64,000 nucleotides of DNA from Hypomesus transpacificus. Taxonomy: Eukaryota; Chordata; Actinopteri; Osmeriformes; Osmeridae. Shown here piece by piece: positions 22,862 through 54,363 of this stretch. Within the stretch, counting starts at the first letter, position 1. Every line of letters starts with the position of its first letter. The DNA lies in the NCBI RefSeq assembly GCF_021917145.1, contig NC_061073.1, positions 2,080,956-2,144,955 of the forward strand, in the 5' to 3' direction. The position numbers were made by a program, and so were the translations under genes. The notes beneath the pieces were generated by a model that was given only the letters and a program-made list of their open reading frames with translations, had not been told where the DNA came from and did no database searches.

Positions 22862-23620
22862 GAGCAACCCTTCCCTACAGAGGCCGGACTCTCCTGACTC
22901 TCTGGACACACTAGACTCCACTGCACTGCAGTCTACACTGAAAGACTGGTACACAACAGAAACGTTGCCAGCCATTGGGACTCTGTAAAAATACAGAGAA
23001 AAATACTTAAAGCCCCTCACTGCACAAGACAAGCACCCTCAAGCACTTGTTGGGTGCTGGATGTATACTGTTTACCGTTGACCTGTTGGCTACTGTTTCC
23101 TCTGTGTATAGGATGATTTATTTGATAAACTGGGGCCTTGGCAGCTTGCTGAGTCTTGACTATGGTTGCTGTGTGCATGACGCCAACAGACGTCAAACTG
23201 GCGTCCCACGGCAACTATTGCTATGCTGACAGCTGTTAATCATTCAGATATGTGTTCATGTTGGCAGTACAGCGTTGCACAGAACTGTACTTTTATTCTA
23301 TATGGCTGTGGTTATACTGGACGGGATAGGGCTCTGTGTCACGGGAGCTAGCACACCGACCTAAAGGTCAGTCAGGGGGTGGATAGAGACTTGTCCTGGT
23401 GCTCATAACCATGTCTAAAACACTCACCTGTGTCCTTTCTAGACCAAACATGAAATGATGTGTTTATTTATGAAGCAGTAGAGTAATGTGCCACTTGATA
23501 TGCAGTATCCCTTTTATACAAATATCAGTTTGAAGACCTATGTAAGTTTGAGTTTAGGAGCTGTTGGTCCCAACTTATCAGTACTTAAATTAAATAAACT
23601 AGAATGTGATTTTACAGAAC
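22862..23620 (+). other. pllp: pllp 3' UTR with polyadenylation signal
   Basis: Follows the TAG stop at 22,859-22,861. A canonical AATAAA lies at 23,593-23,598. The transcript end is inferred at about 23,610-23,630 and not seen directly. It would abut or overlap the end of the arl2bp transcript. Confidence 0.5.
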
Positions 23621-23631
23621 GATTCAATATC

Positions 23632-23637
23632 TTTATT
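23632..23637 (-). terminator. arl2bp: Likely arl2bp polyadenylation signal
   Basis: The plus-strand tttatt is AATAAA on the minus strand, about 560 bases past the arl2bp stop. It faces the pllp signal at 23,593-23,598 from the other strand. Another AATAAA-like site lies further on at about 23,464, so the choice is uncertain. Confidence 0.45.
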
Positions 23638-24200
23638 TGTAAAACATGGATATTTACAGACAGTATGTACAAACCAGTGACATACAGTGCAATAAGTCCT
23701 ATATTAAAGAAAGGTAGAAAACACTGTTTATGTATCAATCAATGTTATTAATACATCATGAATAGACAAACTTCCATTGGCTAGTTGGACAGTGGTGGTA
23801 CCACTCTAAATGAAGAGAAATTTCGATGAAAGATGCTGATGCATTTTCACTTTACCAACTACAAACAAACCATCTACCAACAAAACAGTAAGCAAAAAAA
23901 TGACCTTCACATTTTAATTTTACAAAACAAAGACATTTCAAGTGCTTCAGACACATCGGTTACATTCACAGGCACAAGACTCAAGTTCACGCTTAGTATG
24001 TACAGATAGATGTTGCTGTTTTCCCATGGTAAGGATACAGGTGTCTGTATGGCGGAACAAGGGAAGGTTGTCCGCAATGGTAGTCAGCAGACTTGTAGCA
24101 GAGCTCGTGTTCCTCTAGGTGAACTGGTAAGTCCTGCAAACACTTCATCCTCTGTTGCCCTAAAGTTAATGTATATCTGTATGATGTGTATGTGTGTGTG

Positions 24201-24535
24201 TCACTCCAGTCCTGTACTTGTAGTCTTCTTGTTTAACGGTTTGGAAGATGCAGAGTTTAGGGACCTCACCACAAGACCTTGGCTAAGGTCCAGCCTGCGG
24301 CCCTCACGCTCCTGCACACACATAGTAACTTTTTTTTATTTCTTCATCCGTCAAAGGGCTGTATCAACGGCTGACTACCCAGCTGGAGCCAGGAGAGGGA
24401 ACTCTCAGACATGGCATGAGTAACTACTCACAGCTCTATAGTCGACAAACATCTCCTTGAAGGCCACAAAGTCGGTGAACGTCAAAAGCATATCGAAGAT
24501 GTCGTCGGACACTTGATCCTTGTGCTGCCTAGAAC

Positions 24536-24590
<55 letters not shown>

Positions 24591-25599
24591 GGAGACGCAC
24601 ATTTGAAAGCAGTTGAAAAGGCATCATGTGACACCTAGGGGCCTTGGATGAAATGACCAGCAGCTGTAATGTTGAAACGCTGCTTACTTCAACAGCAGAG
24701 TGAAGGAACTCATGCTGAAGTCAGGAATCCTCTGTATCAGCTGTTGCTCTAAGTGCTTCTCCAACAGTTCAATCTGGAAAGGACATCAAATGTGATACTG
24801 TATGTATTGGAGTATGAGAGAGAGAGAAGGGGTGGATGGGTGGTAGACGTCTTACATATTTGTTGAAGATCTGAGTGTAGCTGAGCTTGTTCTCCTCAGA
24901 GTCCTCAAACTCCAGGTAGTGTTTCTCCATGAAGTTCTGCTGCAGCTGCTGGAACTCCTCCTCTGAGAGGACAGGAAGGAAAAACAACCGAAAATCCCAA
25001 ACGAACATTTAGCCGCTGACAATAACGTCATTCACGCAAATAATAAAACCTGTGTTTGCACCATCTGCATTTTCACCTACCCATAATAATGTCTTCTATG
25101 CTTCCAATCACTGCATCGAAGGCTGCTTCAGCGTCTGTCGAGCTGGGAGATGGAGCACTGACATAAGTATTGGGTGGGGGTGATGTTTAAATGATAATAT
25201 ACACACATACGCTTACCTTGAAACTGCAAAGTCCTCCTCCTCCATGTCCACCATTTCAACGATGTTACCAATGTTCTCTCCGCCTATAAGACCTAACAAC
25301 ACAGGGATAACAGACAAAAGTCAGAAAACGACGTCTTGCACTAGCAACAGGTGTCATACATCAAAGCTAACGTTAGCTTACTACTGTCACTGTAATTCTA
25401 CAGTGGTCTAGCGAACTAGCAAGGAAGTGCACAGAAAACGAAGTGTTTATCGAGCTACGACGTAGTTAGCTAACAGTTAGAGCTAATTCATTCTTCTGAC
25501 AAATTGAGGTTGTTTTCCACCCATTTAGTACGGATGTTACGATTGTAGATGTCAATAAATACAATATATAATACACTCACTACGCTCTTTAATATCCAT
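24201..25599 (-). CDS. arl2bp: ARL2-binding protein (BART)
   Basis: Effector that binds GTP-loaded ARL2 and ARL3. In mammals it acts at the ciliary base and in mitochondria, and mutations cause retinal dystrophy. Seven coding exons: 25,581-25,599, 25,217-25,292, 25,081-25,142, 24,856-24,962, 24,688-24,773, 24,432-24,528 and 24,201-24,311. All have GT/AG borders and matching phases and give 185 residues, slightly longer than the 163 of human, mainly at the ends. Hallmarks of the all-helical BART domain are present: EDIIM, FMEKHYLEFEDSEENKLSY, LEQQLIQRIPDF, DIFDMLLTFTDFVAFKEMF and the C-terminal RRLDLSQGLVV. The start codon begins MDIKER in a 19-base first coding exon, chosen by splice phase. 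It lies tandem to rspry1 upstream and convergent with pllp. An X-box-like site lies 90 bases above the ATG. Confidence 0.95.
24541..24588. repeat. (GA)n microsatellite in arl2bp intron
   Basis: A pure GA run of about 48 bases starting about 10 bases before the exon 6 acceptor in gene sense. It takes the place of a normal polypyrimidine tract, being (CT)n on the sense strand. Confidence 0.85.
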
Positions 25600-25688
25600 C
25601 CTAAGCCGATGAATCCTGCTGACGTTAGGTTTGCTATATAGCTAGCTAGCTAGTAGCTAACGTGCTTGATGAAAACACCGAATCAGTC

Positions 25689-25702
25689 GCTACCAAGGCA
25701 AC
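25689..25702 (-). promoter_or_regulatory. RFX X-box-like site upstream of arl2bp
   Basis: On the minus strand the sequence reads gttgccttggtagc. The first half is a perfect GTTRCC half site, and the second, after TT, matches GGYAAC at five of six positions. It lies about 90 bases above the arl2bp start codon. RFX factors use such X-boxes to drive ciliary genes, and ARL2BP is a ciliary protein. Match and position are seen; use as a promoter element is inferred. Confidence 0.5.
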
Positions 25703-26874
25703 GAAGAAAACATGTCCCTCTCTACACTCTGTACGGAATGAAAATACATCGCTAATCTAAGGTTCCGATATGTTGCATAAATAATAATGGTTTTCTGACG
25801 CAAGTCTTGATATGTTGCATATTTTATTCACACAATTGTGATCGGATACACAAAACAAATTATGACAACTTTGGACAAGATACCTCACGTTGACAAATAT
25901 TTATTACAAATATCACAATCCAGAAAACAATGATTCTTCAGCAAATCACATCTTTGGGAACCCTGGGGCTATTCTTTTAAAGATGTATAAATACGACTTA
26001 TTCTAGTTTATCTTTTTCAGTCCTGCAGTTCTTTCCAGCCATGCTTGGTTTAACAAAGGTTGCCCTTCACACACCCATTCAGACAGGAAGGACCTGAGAG
26101 CAGAACTCTTCCTGATCCCTACACTTTCTGAGCTCCTAACTAGTTTGAATTCTTCACAACATTGTGCATTCTCAGATCATTTAAATAACCCAACTTCCCA
26201 AGACCATTTTCATGATTTGATTTAATTTATTCCCAAATAGTTCTAGTGGATTTTAATTGTACACAAACAATACTTTTAAATCACAGTTTTTTTTATATAT
26301 AATTAATTTAGCCTCCTCTTCAAACACAATATTCATTCAATCAATCCAGAACAATTCAAGCAAAGGGGAGAGTCGGTCGGCCTATCGGTGGTGGTTGTGC
26401 CTTTGACATGGGGTCAGAATAAAACAGAAGAATCACAGAGAAATGTCAGAGTTCTGAGCTGACAGGACCAAAGGACAGACAGAAGCTCCTGCAGGACATG
26501 ATCCGCCATCCTGCTTCTGAGAGGCTGGAGGTCCTCTCTGGATCTAGAGGTGTGTGTGTGAGTGTGTGTGTGTGTGTGTGAGTGTGTGTGTGTGTGTGTG
26601 TAGGGGTTTGTGCCTCCTGAAGGCTGCCAACTTCATGGTTCCTTTTCCATACTCCACCAGCATCCTGTCCTCCCACCCTCTCTCCCTCCCTCCCATGTCC
26701 CCTGGATGTCGAGTCCACTGCTCTTCCATCCTCCCTCAGCTCAGCCCTTCCTTTCTTCATGCCCAGCCCAGGGTCCCAACGTTAAAAGTCCTGGCTCTGC
26801 CTCACAGTCCTATTGGTCAGGGTGATTACGGGGTGAGAAGGGCGCTAGATGAGAGATGATGTCGGGAGAAGAAG

Positions 26875-26878
<4 letters not shown>

Positions 26879-26906
<28 letters not shown>
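26879..26906 (+). repeat. Poly-G run (28 G) in rspry1 3' UTR
   Basis: 28 consecutive G, followed by a further aggaggaggggggg segment. On the rspry1 strand this is a C-rich stretch about 50 bases after the stop codon. Length in the assembly may be unreliable. Confidence 0.85.
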
Positions 26907-26953
26907 AGGAGGAGGGGGGGTGTCTCTGTGTCCTCATTGGTGGAGGTGGTGTG

Positions 26954-28382
<1,429 letters not shown>

Positions 28383-28482
28383 NNNNNNNNNNNNNNNNNN
28401 NNNNNNNNNNNNNNNNNNNNNNNNNNNNNNNNNNNNNNNNNNNNNNNNNNNNNNNNNNNNNNNNNNNNNNNNNNNNNNNNNN
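28383..28482. other. Assembly gap (100 N)
   Basis: Exactly 100 N, the usual placeholder for a gap of unknown size. It separates the 3' part of rspry1 from the 3' part of psme3ip1. Both genes lose their 5' exons here and would be transcribed away from the gap, so it also hides any shared promoter. Confidence 0.99.
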
Positions 28483-28726
28483 ATGTCACCTTGGTGACCA
28501 AACAGTTTGCATCACATTTCGAAACAGGAAAATAAAACCATTGAATTGCAAATAGTTTTGCGACATGGAGGAGGTGCACTAAATGATCTGAATGTGTGTT
28601 CATTTGTTCCATTAGGCGATGTAGAGCTTACTATGAAAGGGACAGAATGGGGTGTGTTGTAATTGTGTGTGTTGTTATTTGTGACTGTCTGTCATGGTTA
28701 CTGTATTGTAAAACGCTTTCCCACAG

Positions 28727-30457
28727 AGAACATGGTGAAGGGTCTGGACGAGGACGAGTCGCACTTCCTGGACGAGGTCTCCCGGCAACAGAGCCTGGTG
28801 GAGAAGCAACGCCGGGATGAGGAACAGCAGGAGCTCAGAGAGTACAGAATATCCTTGGAACACGCACGCCGACACGCCGAGGCCGCAGAGCAGAGTCTGT
28901 GTGTGTGACCGCGTTCAGAGACGGTGTTGACGGGGCAGGGCCCTGGCGCTGGGAGTAGGCATGGTGACTCACACGTTACACTGAGGAGAGACGAGAGACT
29001 CTGGAGTGCTTCTGAGTGCCACTCTGCCTCTCGCCTCTCTCTCTTTCCGTGTATTTGTATTTGGATCTGCCTTCTGTGATGGGCAGGGTTAACTGTTTAC
29101 TCTTCCTGACCCTGGATCCTCCCCTCCTCTCCCCCTCCTCTCCTCTCCTCCCCTTCCCTCCCCTCCCCAAACATGTCTGATCAGGACATTGTACTGTAAG
29201 AGGTGCAGCTGTACTCTCCTTCCATCCTATGAATGCACAAACTCACATTTTCGGATTCTCTCCCGTATTGTTCCCATGACTGACAATCCGTTTTAAAGGC
29301 AGATGTAGGGGAGGGGGGGGGGGGGGGGGGGTGATGTGATGTGTTGTCGTGGCAACTGTATCACTGGTAGCTACGGTGACAGGAGACAGTCAAAAGAGCT
29401 TAGTTAGCACTGATCCTCTCATGGATCAACCCGTCGATTTCACTGTCCTGTCTCCTCTCATTGTCTTTCCTCCGTCTCTCTATCTCCTGGGTCAATGCTT
29501 GTTCTTACTAAGGAGAAGTGTGTCAGTTTTCCAGGGCAGAGTACATCAGCAGCTAGTGTGTGCGTGCGCGCGTGTGTGTGTGCAGGTGTGTTTTCTAGCT
29601 TGTGTGCGTCGTCCTTCAGTTCCCTGTCCTTGACTTGGTGATGTCACAGCGCCCTGAAGAAGCTAGCGACCAATGACAGTCGCAAGGAGCCCGAGCGGAA
29701 GGCGGGGCCTAAGCCAGCCGAGCCCCAGAGGACCACCAGTCACCTGTCTCAAGCCCACCTGCTGGCCGGAGCGGTCAAGAGACGCAGGTTCGAACCCGCC
29801 ACGACGTCTCTCGATGCAGCCGAGTGCAAACACCCCCCCACGCCCACACCCACACCTCTGTCAGGCCAAGGCCCATTGGAAGCTCTCCATTGTCTCGATT
29901 GAGAGTCTGTATGGGTGGCGGTGGCGATCACCCACAGCTGCTGTGTGCCGGTGTTGTTCCCCCTGCAGCTCGTCCCAGTCGTCAGACAGCAGCAGTAAGA
30001 AGCAGAGAGTGGAGGAGAGGCCAGCAGGGGGCGCCGTCAGCAGAGCACACGCAGGTGGGCTGGGACCCGAGGCTGAGGGAATGGCTCACACACACACACA
30101 GACAGATACACACACAGAGATACACACACACACACTTTCAGGCACACCGAAACGTGGCCCAGTCCCACACACCCTACTTCCATTCCTGCAGACGGCCAGA
30201 TCTGACAGTGTGTTGTGTGTTCAGAGCAGGAGGCAGGCAGCAGGGGAGCAGGAGGAGGAGCAGGGGGTGAGCAGGGCGCCAAGGCGGGGTCGCCCCCTCC
30301 AGGGCCGGGCGAACGCCCCCCCGGGGTGCTGCACCTGCCGTCGGCCGCCGTGTGCGTGGGGATCCTCCCGGGCCTCGGGGCCTACTCGGGCAGCAGCGAC
30401 TCCGAGTCCAGCAGCGACAGCGAAGGTAGCGTGGACGGGGGATCGCCTCGCCCCTAA
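28727..30457 (+). CDS. psme3ip1: PSME3-interacting protein (FAM192A/NIP30), C-terminal part
   Basis: Nuclear protein that binds the proteasome activator PA28-gamma (PSME3) and modulates its contact with the 20S proteasome. Visible exons: 28,727-28,898 (end uncertain), 29,650-29,787, 29,969-30,054 and 30,225-30,457. Diagnostic parts are [20 protein letters not shown], the basic [23 protein letters not shown] and, near the end, [20 protein letters not shown] followed by the acidic-serine [10 protein letters not shown], the PA28-gamma binding region. The NIP30 domain of the first 90 or so residues is missing and falls in the gap. As read, the protein ends SVDGGSPRP after DSEG; the human tail (KIVSSIFRTNTFLEAP) is not seen, although a donor-like gtagcg stands right after DSEG. 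The linker in exon 4 is Gly/Pro/Ala-rich and GC-rich. Convergent with cpne2. Confidence 0.92.
29311..29330 (+). repeat. Poly-G run in psme3ip1 intron
   Basis: An uninterrupted run of about 20 G following gaggg. It is G4-prone and hard to sequence. Confidence 0.8.
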
Positions 30458-30514
30458 AGACACACAGCGCCTTCAGATAGACACACACTCCTTACGCTCA
30501 TCATGGGTATTTTC

Positions 30515-30640
30515 CAGTACCGCTCAAAAGTTTGGACACATTTTCCCAATTGAATGGGAAAATGCGTCCACATTTTGGACCGTTATTGTACATACAGGAC
30601 GCACACTTGCAGAACAATACTTCCGATGCTTCCGGTAATT
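30515..30640. mobile_element. Tc1-like terminal fragment
   Basis: Contains a Tc1-type end signature (cagtaccgctcaaaagtttg) with a short internal fold-back (cattttcccaattgaatggg). It lies in the 3' UTR of psme3ip1. No transposase is present. A remnant or short non-autonomous derivative; limits approximate. Confidence 0.45.
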
Positions 30641-31137
30641 GTAATTCTAGATGTTTCCTAGATGTTTGAGTTGCTGTCAGTCGGCACTGTTGTCCTGACC
30701 TCCATGCACCTCTGTCACTGTGCCTGTGGTGTTGTGCACTTAAACATGACGCCTCCCCCCCTTCCTCCCAATATCGCATCTCACACAGTCTAAACCAGCC
30801 AATCCTGCGCAGCCTAACCCGACGACATCCCCACCCCCCTTTGTGGCTGCAGCTGTGCTATTGGCCGCGGGAACAGTGATTGACAGCTTTTAGAGGAAGG
30901 ACAAGCCTAGGAGAGGAGGCCTGGTCGGCCGGTTGGCCGGCTGCCTCTCGTGGAAAGACAGGCCCGTCTGTGGAAATGCATTTCTCTCATTGTTTGTGTT
31001 TATTTTTTGTTGTTCTTTTTAATGCACAGAAGGAAAAAAAAACAAAAAAAGGAGAGAAAAAAAAGATTGATGGATTTTTAAAATGTGATGGTTTCCATGG
31101 CAACGTTGATGGATGGTGGAGACAGGAGGAGAGGAGG

Positions 31138-31143
31138 AATAAA
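31138..31143 (+). terminator. psme3ip1: Likely psme3ip1 polyadenylation signal
   Basis: AATAAA about 680 bases after the psme3ip1 stop codon. Between it and the opposing cpne2 signal at 31,557-31,562 lie about 400 bases with no gene. Confidence 0.45.
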
Positions 31144-31556
31144 AAGCTTTCCCTTCGCTAGTTTGATTGGTGTGGTCACTGCTCTCCCTCTCAGCTCGCC
31201 CTCACTCACACACCCTCATAGAGGGGCGTTATGTATTGGCAAGTGCTCTGCTCGCCCCGCTCTCATGACTGCTTCTCTGACCGACCTCTGTTAGCTAGGC
31301 TCGGCTCCTCAGTCAGTAACAGGACCTGTGTGTGTGTGTGCTAGATATTCTCTGGTCTGGGAAACACAGGAGAGCTGGATACACAAACGTGGATGGAGAT
31401 AAAGCTACGCAGCAGCGACTTCAGGTTCTTCTGAGCATATTCATTGACGTGGGATTTCTGTCATTTGAAAGCACAGGTCTGATATTAACGGACGCTCGGG
31501 TTCGGTCCAAGTCCTGTCAGAAAGGGTCAAAGGTCACCTGGGGACATTTCAATACG

Positions 31557-31562
31557 TTTATT
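31557..31562 (-). terminator. cpne2: Likely cpne2 polyadenylation signal
   Basis: The plus-strand tttatt reads AATAAA on the minus strand, about 410 bases past the cpne2 stop. The sequence between would be the 3' UTR. The choice is not proven. Confidence 0.4.
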
Positions 31563-31969
31563 GACCTGAGTGGTGACACAACGTTAGAAAATCGGAAATA
31601 ACACCTTGGTCTGGGGGTACACAATACAGTTACAACAAAAACAGATCACTGCATAAAATATACATAGAAACAGCTCACAAACATTTTGTCTTCAAAACAG
31701 AGAACATTGTATAAATGTACATTCAATATATATGCATTTTCATAAAATCCTTCACTTCTCCCCACACCTCTGATGTGAACTGCAAAGGATAGTGGGATTT
31801 TTGTAACCACTTTTATCTTCCATAAAATGTTATATTTCGGGTAAGATTTAAAAAAGAATCGGACAAATAATTACATAATGAAATAAAATTACAAACCATT
31901 TCATGCATTGTTTCCTTGGTGTTTTGTAAACAGTAGATTTGCAACATGCAGGATGGGCAGACGGAATGC

Positions 31970-50306
<18,337 letters not shown>

Positions 50307-53300
50307 TCACACACACACAGTGGAACCTTCGGCTCCACACGTGAATCGAAATGCATCGTAGTCCCACTCATACACGTTCAAACTGTTGTAGCAGCTCCTG
50401 CTAGGACAGGAGGGATGGCGAGGACGCTTGTTGCTAAGATACTAGCGTGGCGTTGTGTGCGAGACCCTCCCCTGCATGTGTCGGTGGTCTGCGTGATACA
50501 GCAAGCCTAAACACATGCAGAATGATTCTCTCCATCAAGGTTACAGATAAACTGAACACAGCTGGGAGCCGCAATACTGGGGAGGAGGAAACATCTGGCC
50601 GTGCTTCCAAATGACTGAAATGTTAGCAATTCACTGAGCCACAAACGTGTAATGTTTACGAGAAAACATGGTTTATTCTCAGTCAGTCCCTCAGTCAACA
50701 AATACCTACAGAATTCAGTCAACCTCATAGACACACAGTCTTCACTCTCGCACCCTACTCAGGCCATATTCTCTATAGCCTGACCAGCCAGGGCTGGACT
50801 GGGACAAAAAAATGCCGACCACAATCGGTCGGACACCACCCACCAGTACACCAAAAGAGACAAGAGATGTGATTGGGCCAGCCCAATGTCAGTACGGAAA
50901 ATGAACCAATGCTGTCCCTGTTTTATGGGCCGGTCGTTGGCCAATTTTAAGTTTATTCAAAAAATATATACATCATATCCGCCCCAAGTGCGTCGGCCCA
51001 CCGGGCATGTGCTTGGTATGCCAGATTACTAGTCCAGGCCTGCTACCAGCCAAGTCTATGACCAGGTCATTGTATTGTACTAACTCAAGTCAGCTTTTAA
51101 CCAAATAGACACATTCTCCCGGCCATCCTCTGGAAAATGATGTCATGGAAAATCTGACAGGTGCCTGACTGAACAACATTGTGGTCCACTGTATTTACAG
51201 GAAGCACAATCCAATAACCCCTTATCACAAGTGGAAAACTGCATCACACCCTATAATAGCACACAGCAAACAAACAAAAAATACATTTTGAGTAAGTTTA
51301 ATGACCTGTCCTGGTGACTGTGTGTGTACAGCACAGGTGATAAAACATCTCAAAACTTGATTGTCCGTTCAATCACAACACAATCATGCTCTTCCTCAGT
51401 CTCTCCCAGGTCTAAAATATGGTGGAATTCTCACCACAGAGAACCCTCCATTAATGATGGATGTGTTTACAAACACGGGGTTTGGCAGAGAAGTGACTAG
51501 AAAGTCCACGCACATGAACAATCATGATCAACTGGTTCCTCTATCAATGAGCACCACTTCTGCCAGCCAGACAACAAGAAGTGACTGCTTTTCCGTTTCC
51601 ACTGGTGGTGATAGTCCGTGTGTGTCTGAAACTGCATGCATCTAGAAAGTCTGCAAGCTCTAAAAGAATGTGGAGGGGACCCGACCACAAACGATTCATC
51701 AGGAGACCGCAGACTTGACAGAAAACCCTATCCGTCTCCGGAACATCTGACACATCCACACCCATTTATTGTAAGCTAACAAGCCAGAGGATTCAAATAG
51801 TTTTATTTTTTTACATTCATCGTAAAGGGTAATAATAAAAGTACTGTTACAAACAATCAGAACACAACCGATTGCAGCACAGATGTCTAAATGTTCTGGC
51901 TGGCTATTTGAAAGAGCCTACTTTATTTTATACAAACTGACCCCGATTTGCGTTCGTGAAAGACAGATTCTGAACACTACTTAAGTGAGTCAGTTCACTT
52001 ACCCTTATAAGAAATGAAACGTTGTAGCCTACTTGTCTCCCGCTTCTCGTCTCTGAATGAAGACTCCTTAAAACACTAGTTTTCTTCTAAGCGCTTACTG
52101 ATGCCACTTTCATTGAAAATATAAGAAAAGCTGGAAAGATTGCCATGTATACAAGTCATTCTCTACGTCTTCCTCTCGGAGTAGGTTTGACGCTTGGTGG
52201 TGCGACTCATGTGGTGGTGTTACAGTAAGAACTCCGCCCGACTCTTTACACATGCACTCTCTCCCCGCCGTTAACGGTTGTAACCGTTGCGATTGAACAC
52301 AATGCAGCTAGATACACTCAGAAAGAAAATGTGCACCAATCGGCCACATCTACATTAATTTGACTGTGAAAATGACACATTCGTTTGATTGTGTAAGCGT
52401 GTTTGGGTTCAGGTCAACGCAGGAACAATCAGTCTAGGAAGGCTTTACGAGGAGTAGTAGCCTACTCAACAGTAGGTCTTTGCGAGAGATACACTTTTCG
52501 CAGTATTAAAATACAATATTTGCCAAATACGGCTGAATCTTTCTCGCATGCATCTGCTGGTCTACAGTAAGCTATGTATCCTCCTATCTATGGTCATGAA
52601 GACCTGACGTGTTCAAATCAGAAAACCGTGGTTTGTGGACGTCAATAAATATAGATGCAATTGTTAAGAGAAACAGCGAGACAAAGAACTACACCTACTA
52701 TGACTCTTATAAAACGAAGCAACATCGCCACCTAGAGGTCAAGTGTTAAAGGTTCACACAACTGGGCGGATGACGTCATGGGTAAAATTACAGTGGAAGG
52801 TTTATTCAGGTTTATTCAGATTTCAGTGCATGTCAGAACAAACAAAACTCAAAATTACGTTTTTCAATTCACATTCTAGGACAAACTCAAGTTAGGCTCA
52901 AAGCAGCTGTAATAAATACATGTGAATCGTTCCCTTCTGCTTAGAAATTCGTAATAAAGCTTCTTCCTCAAGACTTATTCTGGCCTTGTAGACTTGGCAC
53001 CTCCACCTTAAATATTACTTAAATAAAACAAATAGATTTTATCATTCCATTTAGTCAGAGATAGATACAAGAGTAGTATAGAGATCACAGACGTACTTAC
53101 CAGGCCAGGAGGAGAGAGAGACAGAGAGACAGAAAGAGAGAGAAAGGGAGAGAAAGGGAAGGGGAGAAACAATAGTAAAGATAAAAAGATGAAGTAAAAG
53201 AATAAACAAGACAGAATATAATGCTTCCTCCTGGCCTAATTCACTGTGACGTTATGGAAGTCATGTTTGTTTCTAAGAATGTGGCATCCGTGGACCAAGA

Positions 53301-53696
53301 ACATGAGAAAAGAACAGGCGACATGCAGTGCTTCAAAACACTGATAAAAAAGTGCAAGTTGGTCTCCCATTACTCTTCTACAGTAGTCAGTAGCAGAGTT
53401 CTACACACAGTTAATACAGTACCTACAGACAGACAGATCTAGACCTTTTCACCTGGGGTGGCAGAGGTAGTTGTCGGGTGGCATGGAGGTGTAGAGGGAC
53501 AGTGTGACCCGATGCCACCATTAATTATTATAACATTATAGTTTAAATAAGGCCAATAATATTCTTTTTTTTATTAAATATTCCAATGTAAAAAATAAAT
53601 AAATATATATTTTAGCATGGGAAGATTGGGGTGGCAAGTCTTTTTTTGCTGGGGTGGAAGCTGCTACCCTTTGCAACTCCTTGGATTTGCCAGTGC

Positions 53697-53995
<299 letters not shown>

Positions 53996-54109
53996 CTCTC
54001 ATGTTGATGAGAAGTTCACTCTTTGGTCCTTCTGTGTGAGCCTACAAGCATCACTTTGCGAAATCCTGTTCTTCCACAACCTAATCATACATATCAAACA
54101 CCCACCCAC

Positions 54110-54110
<1 letters not shown>

Positions 54111-54198
<88 letters not shown>

Positions 54199-54255
54199 CC
54201 ACACACACAACCCCACACACCCACACACACAACCACAAACGCACACACATCCACA
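54111..54255. repeat. (CA)n microsatellite
   Basis: About 42 CA units, then interrupted CACAACC variants. It lies just past the last visible nlrc5 exon. Confidence 0.92.
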
Positions 54256-54363
54256 CACAGGAGCAGAGAGAGGAGAGACAGGCAGTTATCACCATACTGT
54301 TCTACTGATTGCTATATATAATGATAATATAAAATGTGGTGTTTGCTGGTTCAGGCAAGGAGT

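Noticed and set aside
29673-30638. A 321-codon plus-strand frame
   Set aside because: It reads across psme3ip1 exons and introns in the wrong phase, while the true exons have matching splice borders and clear similarity.
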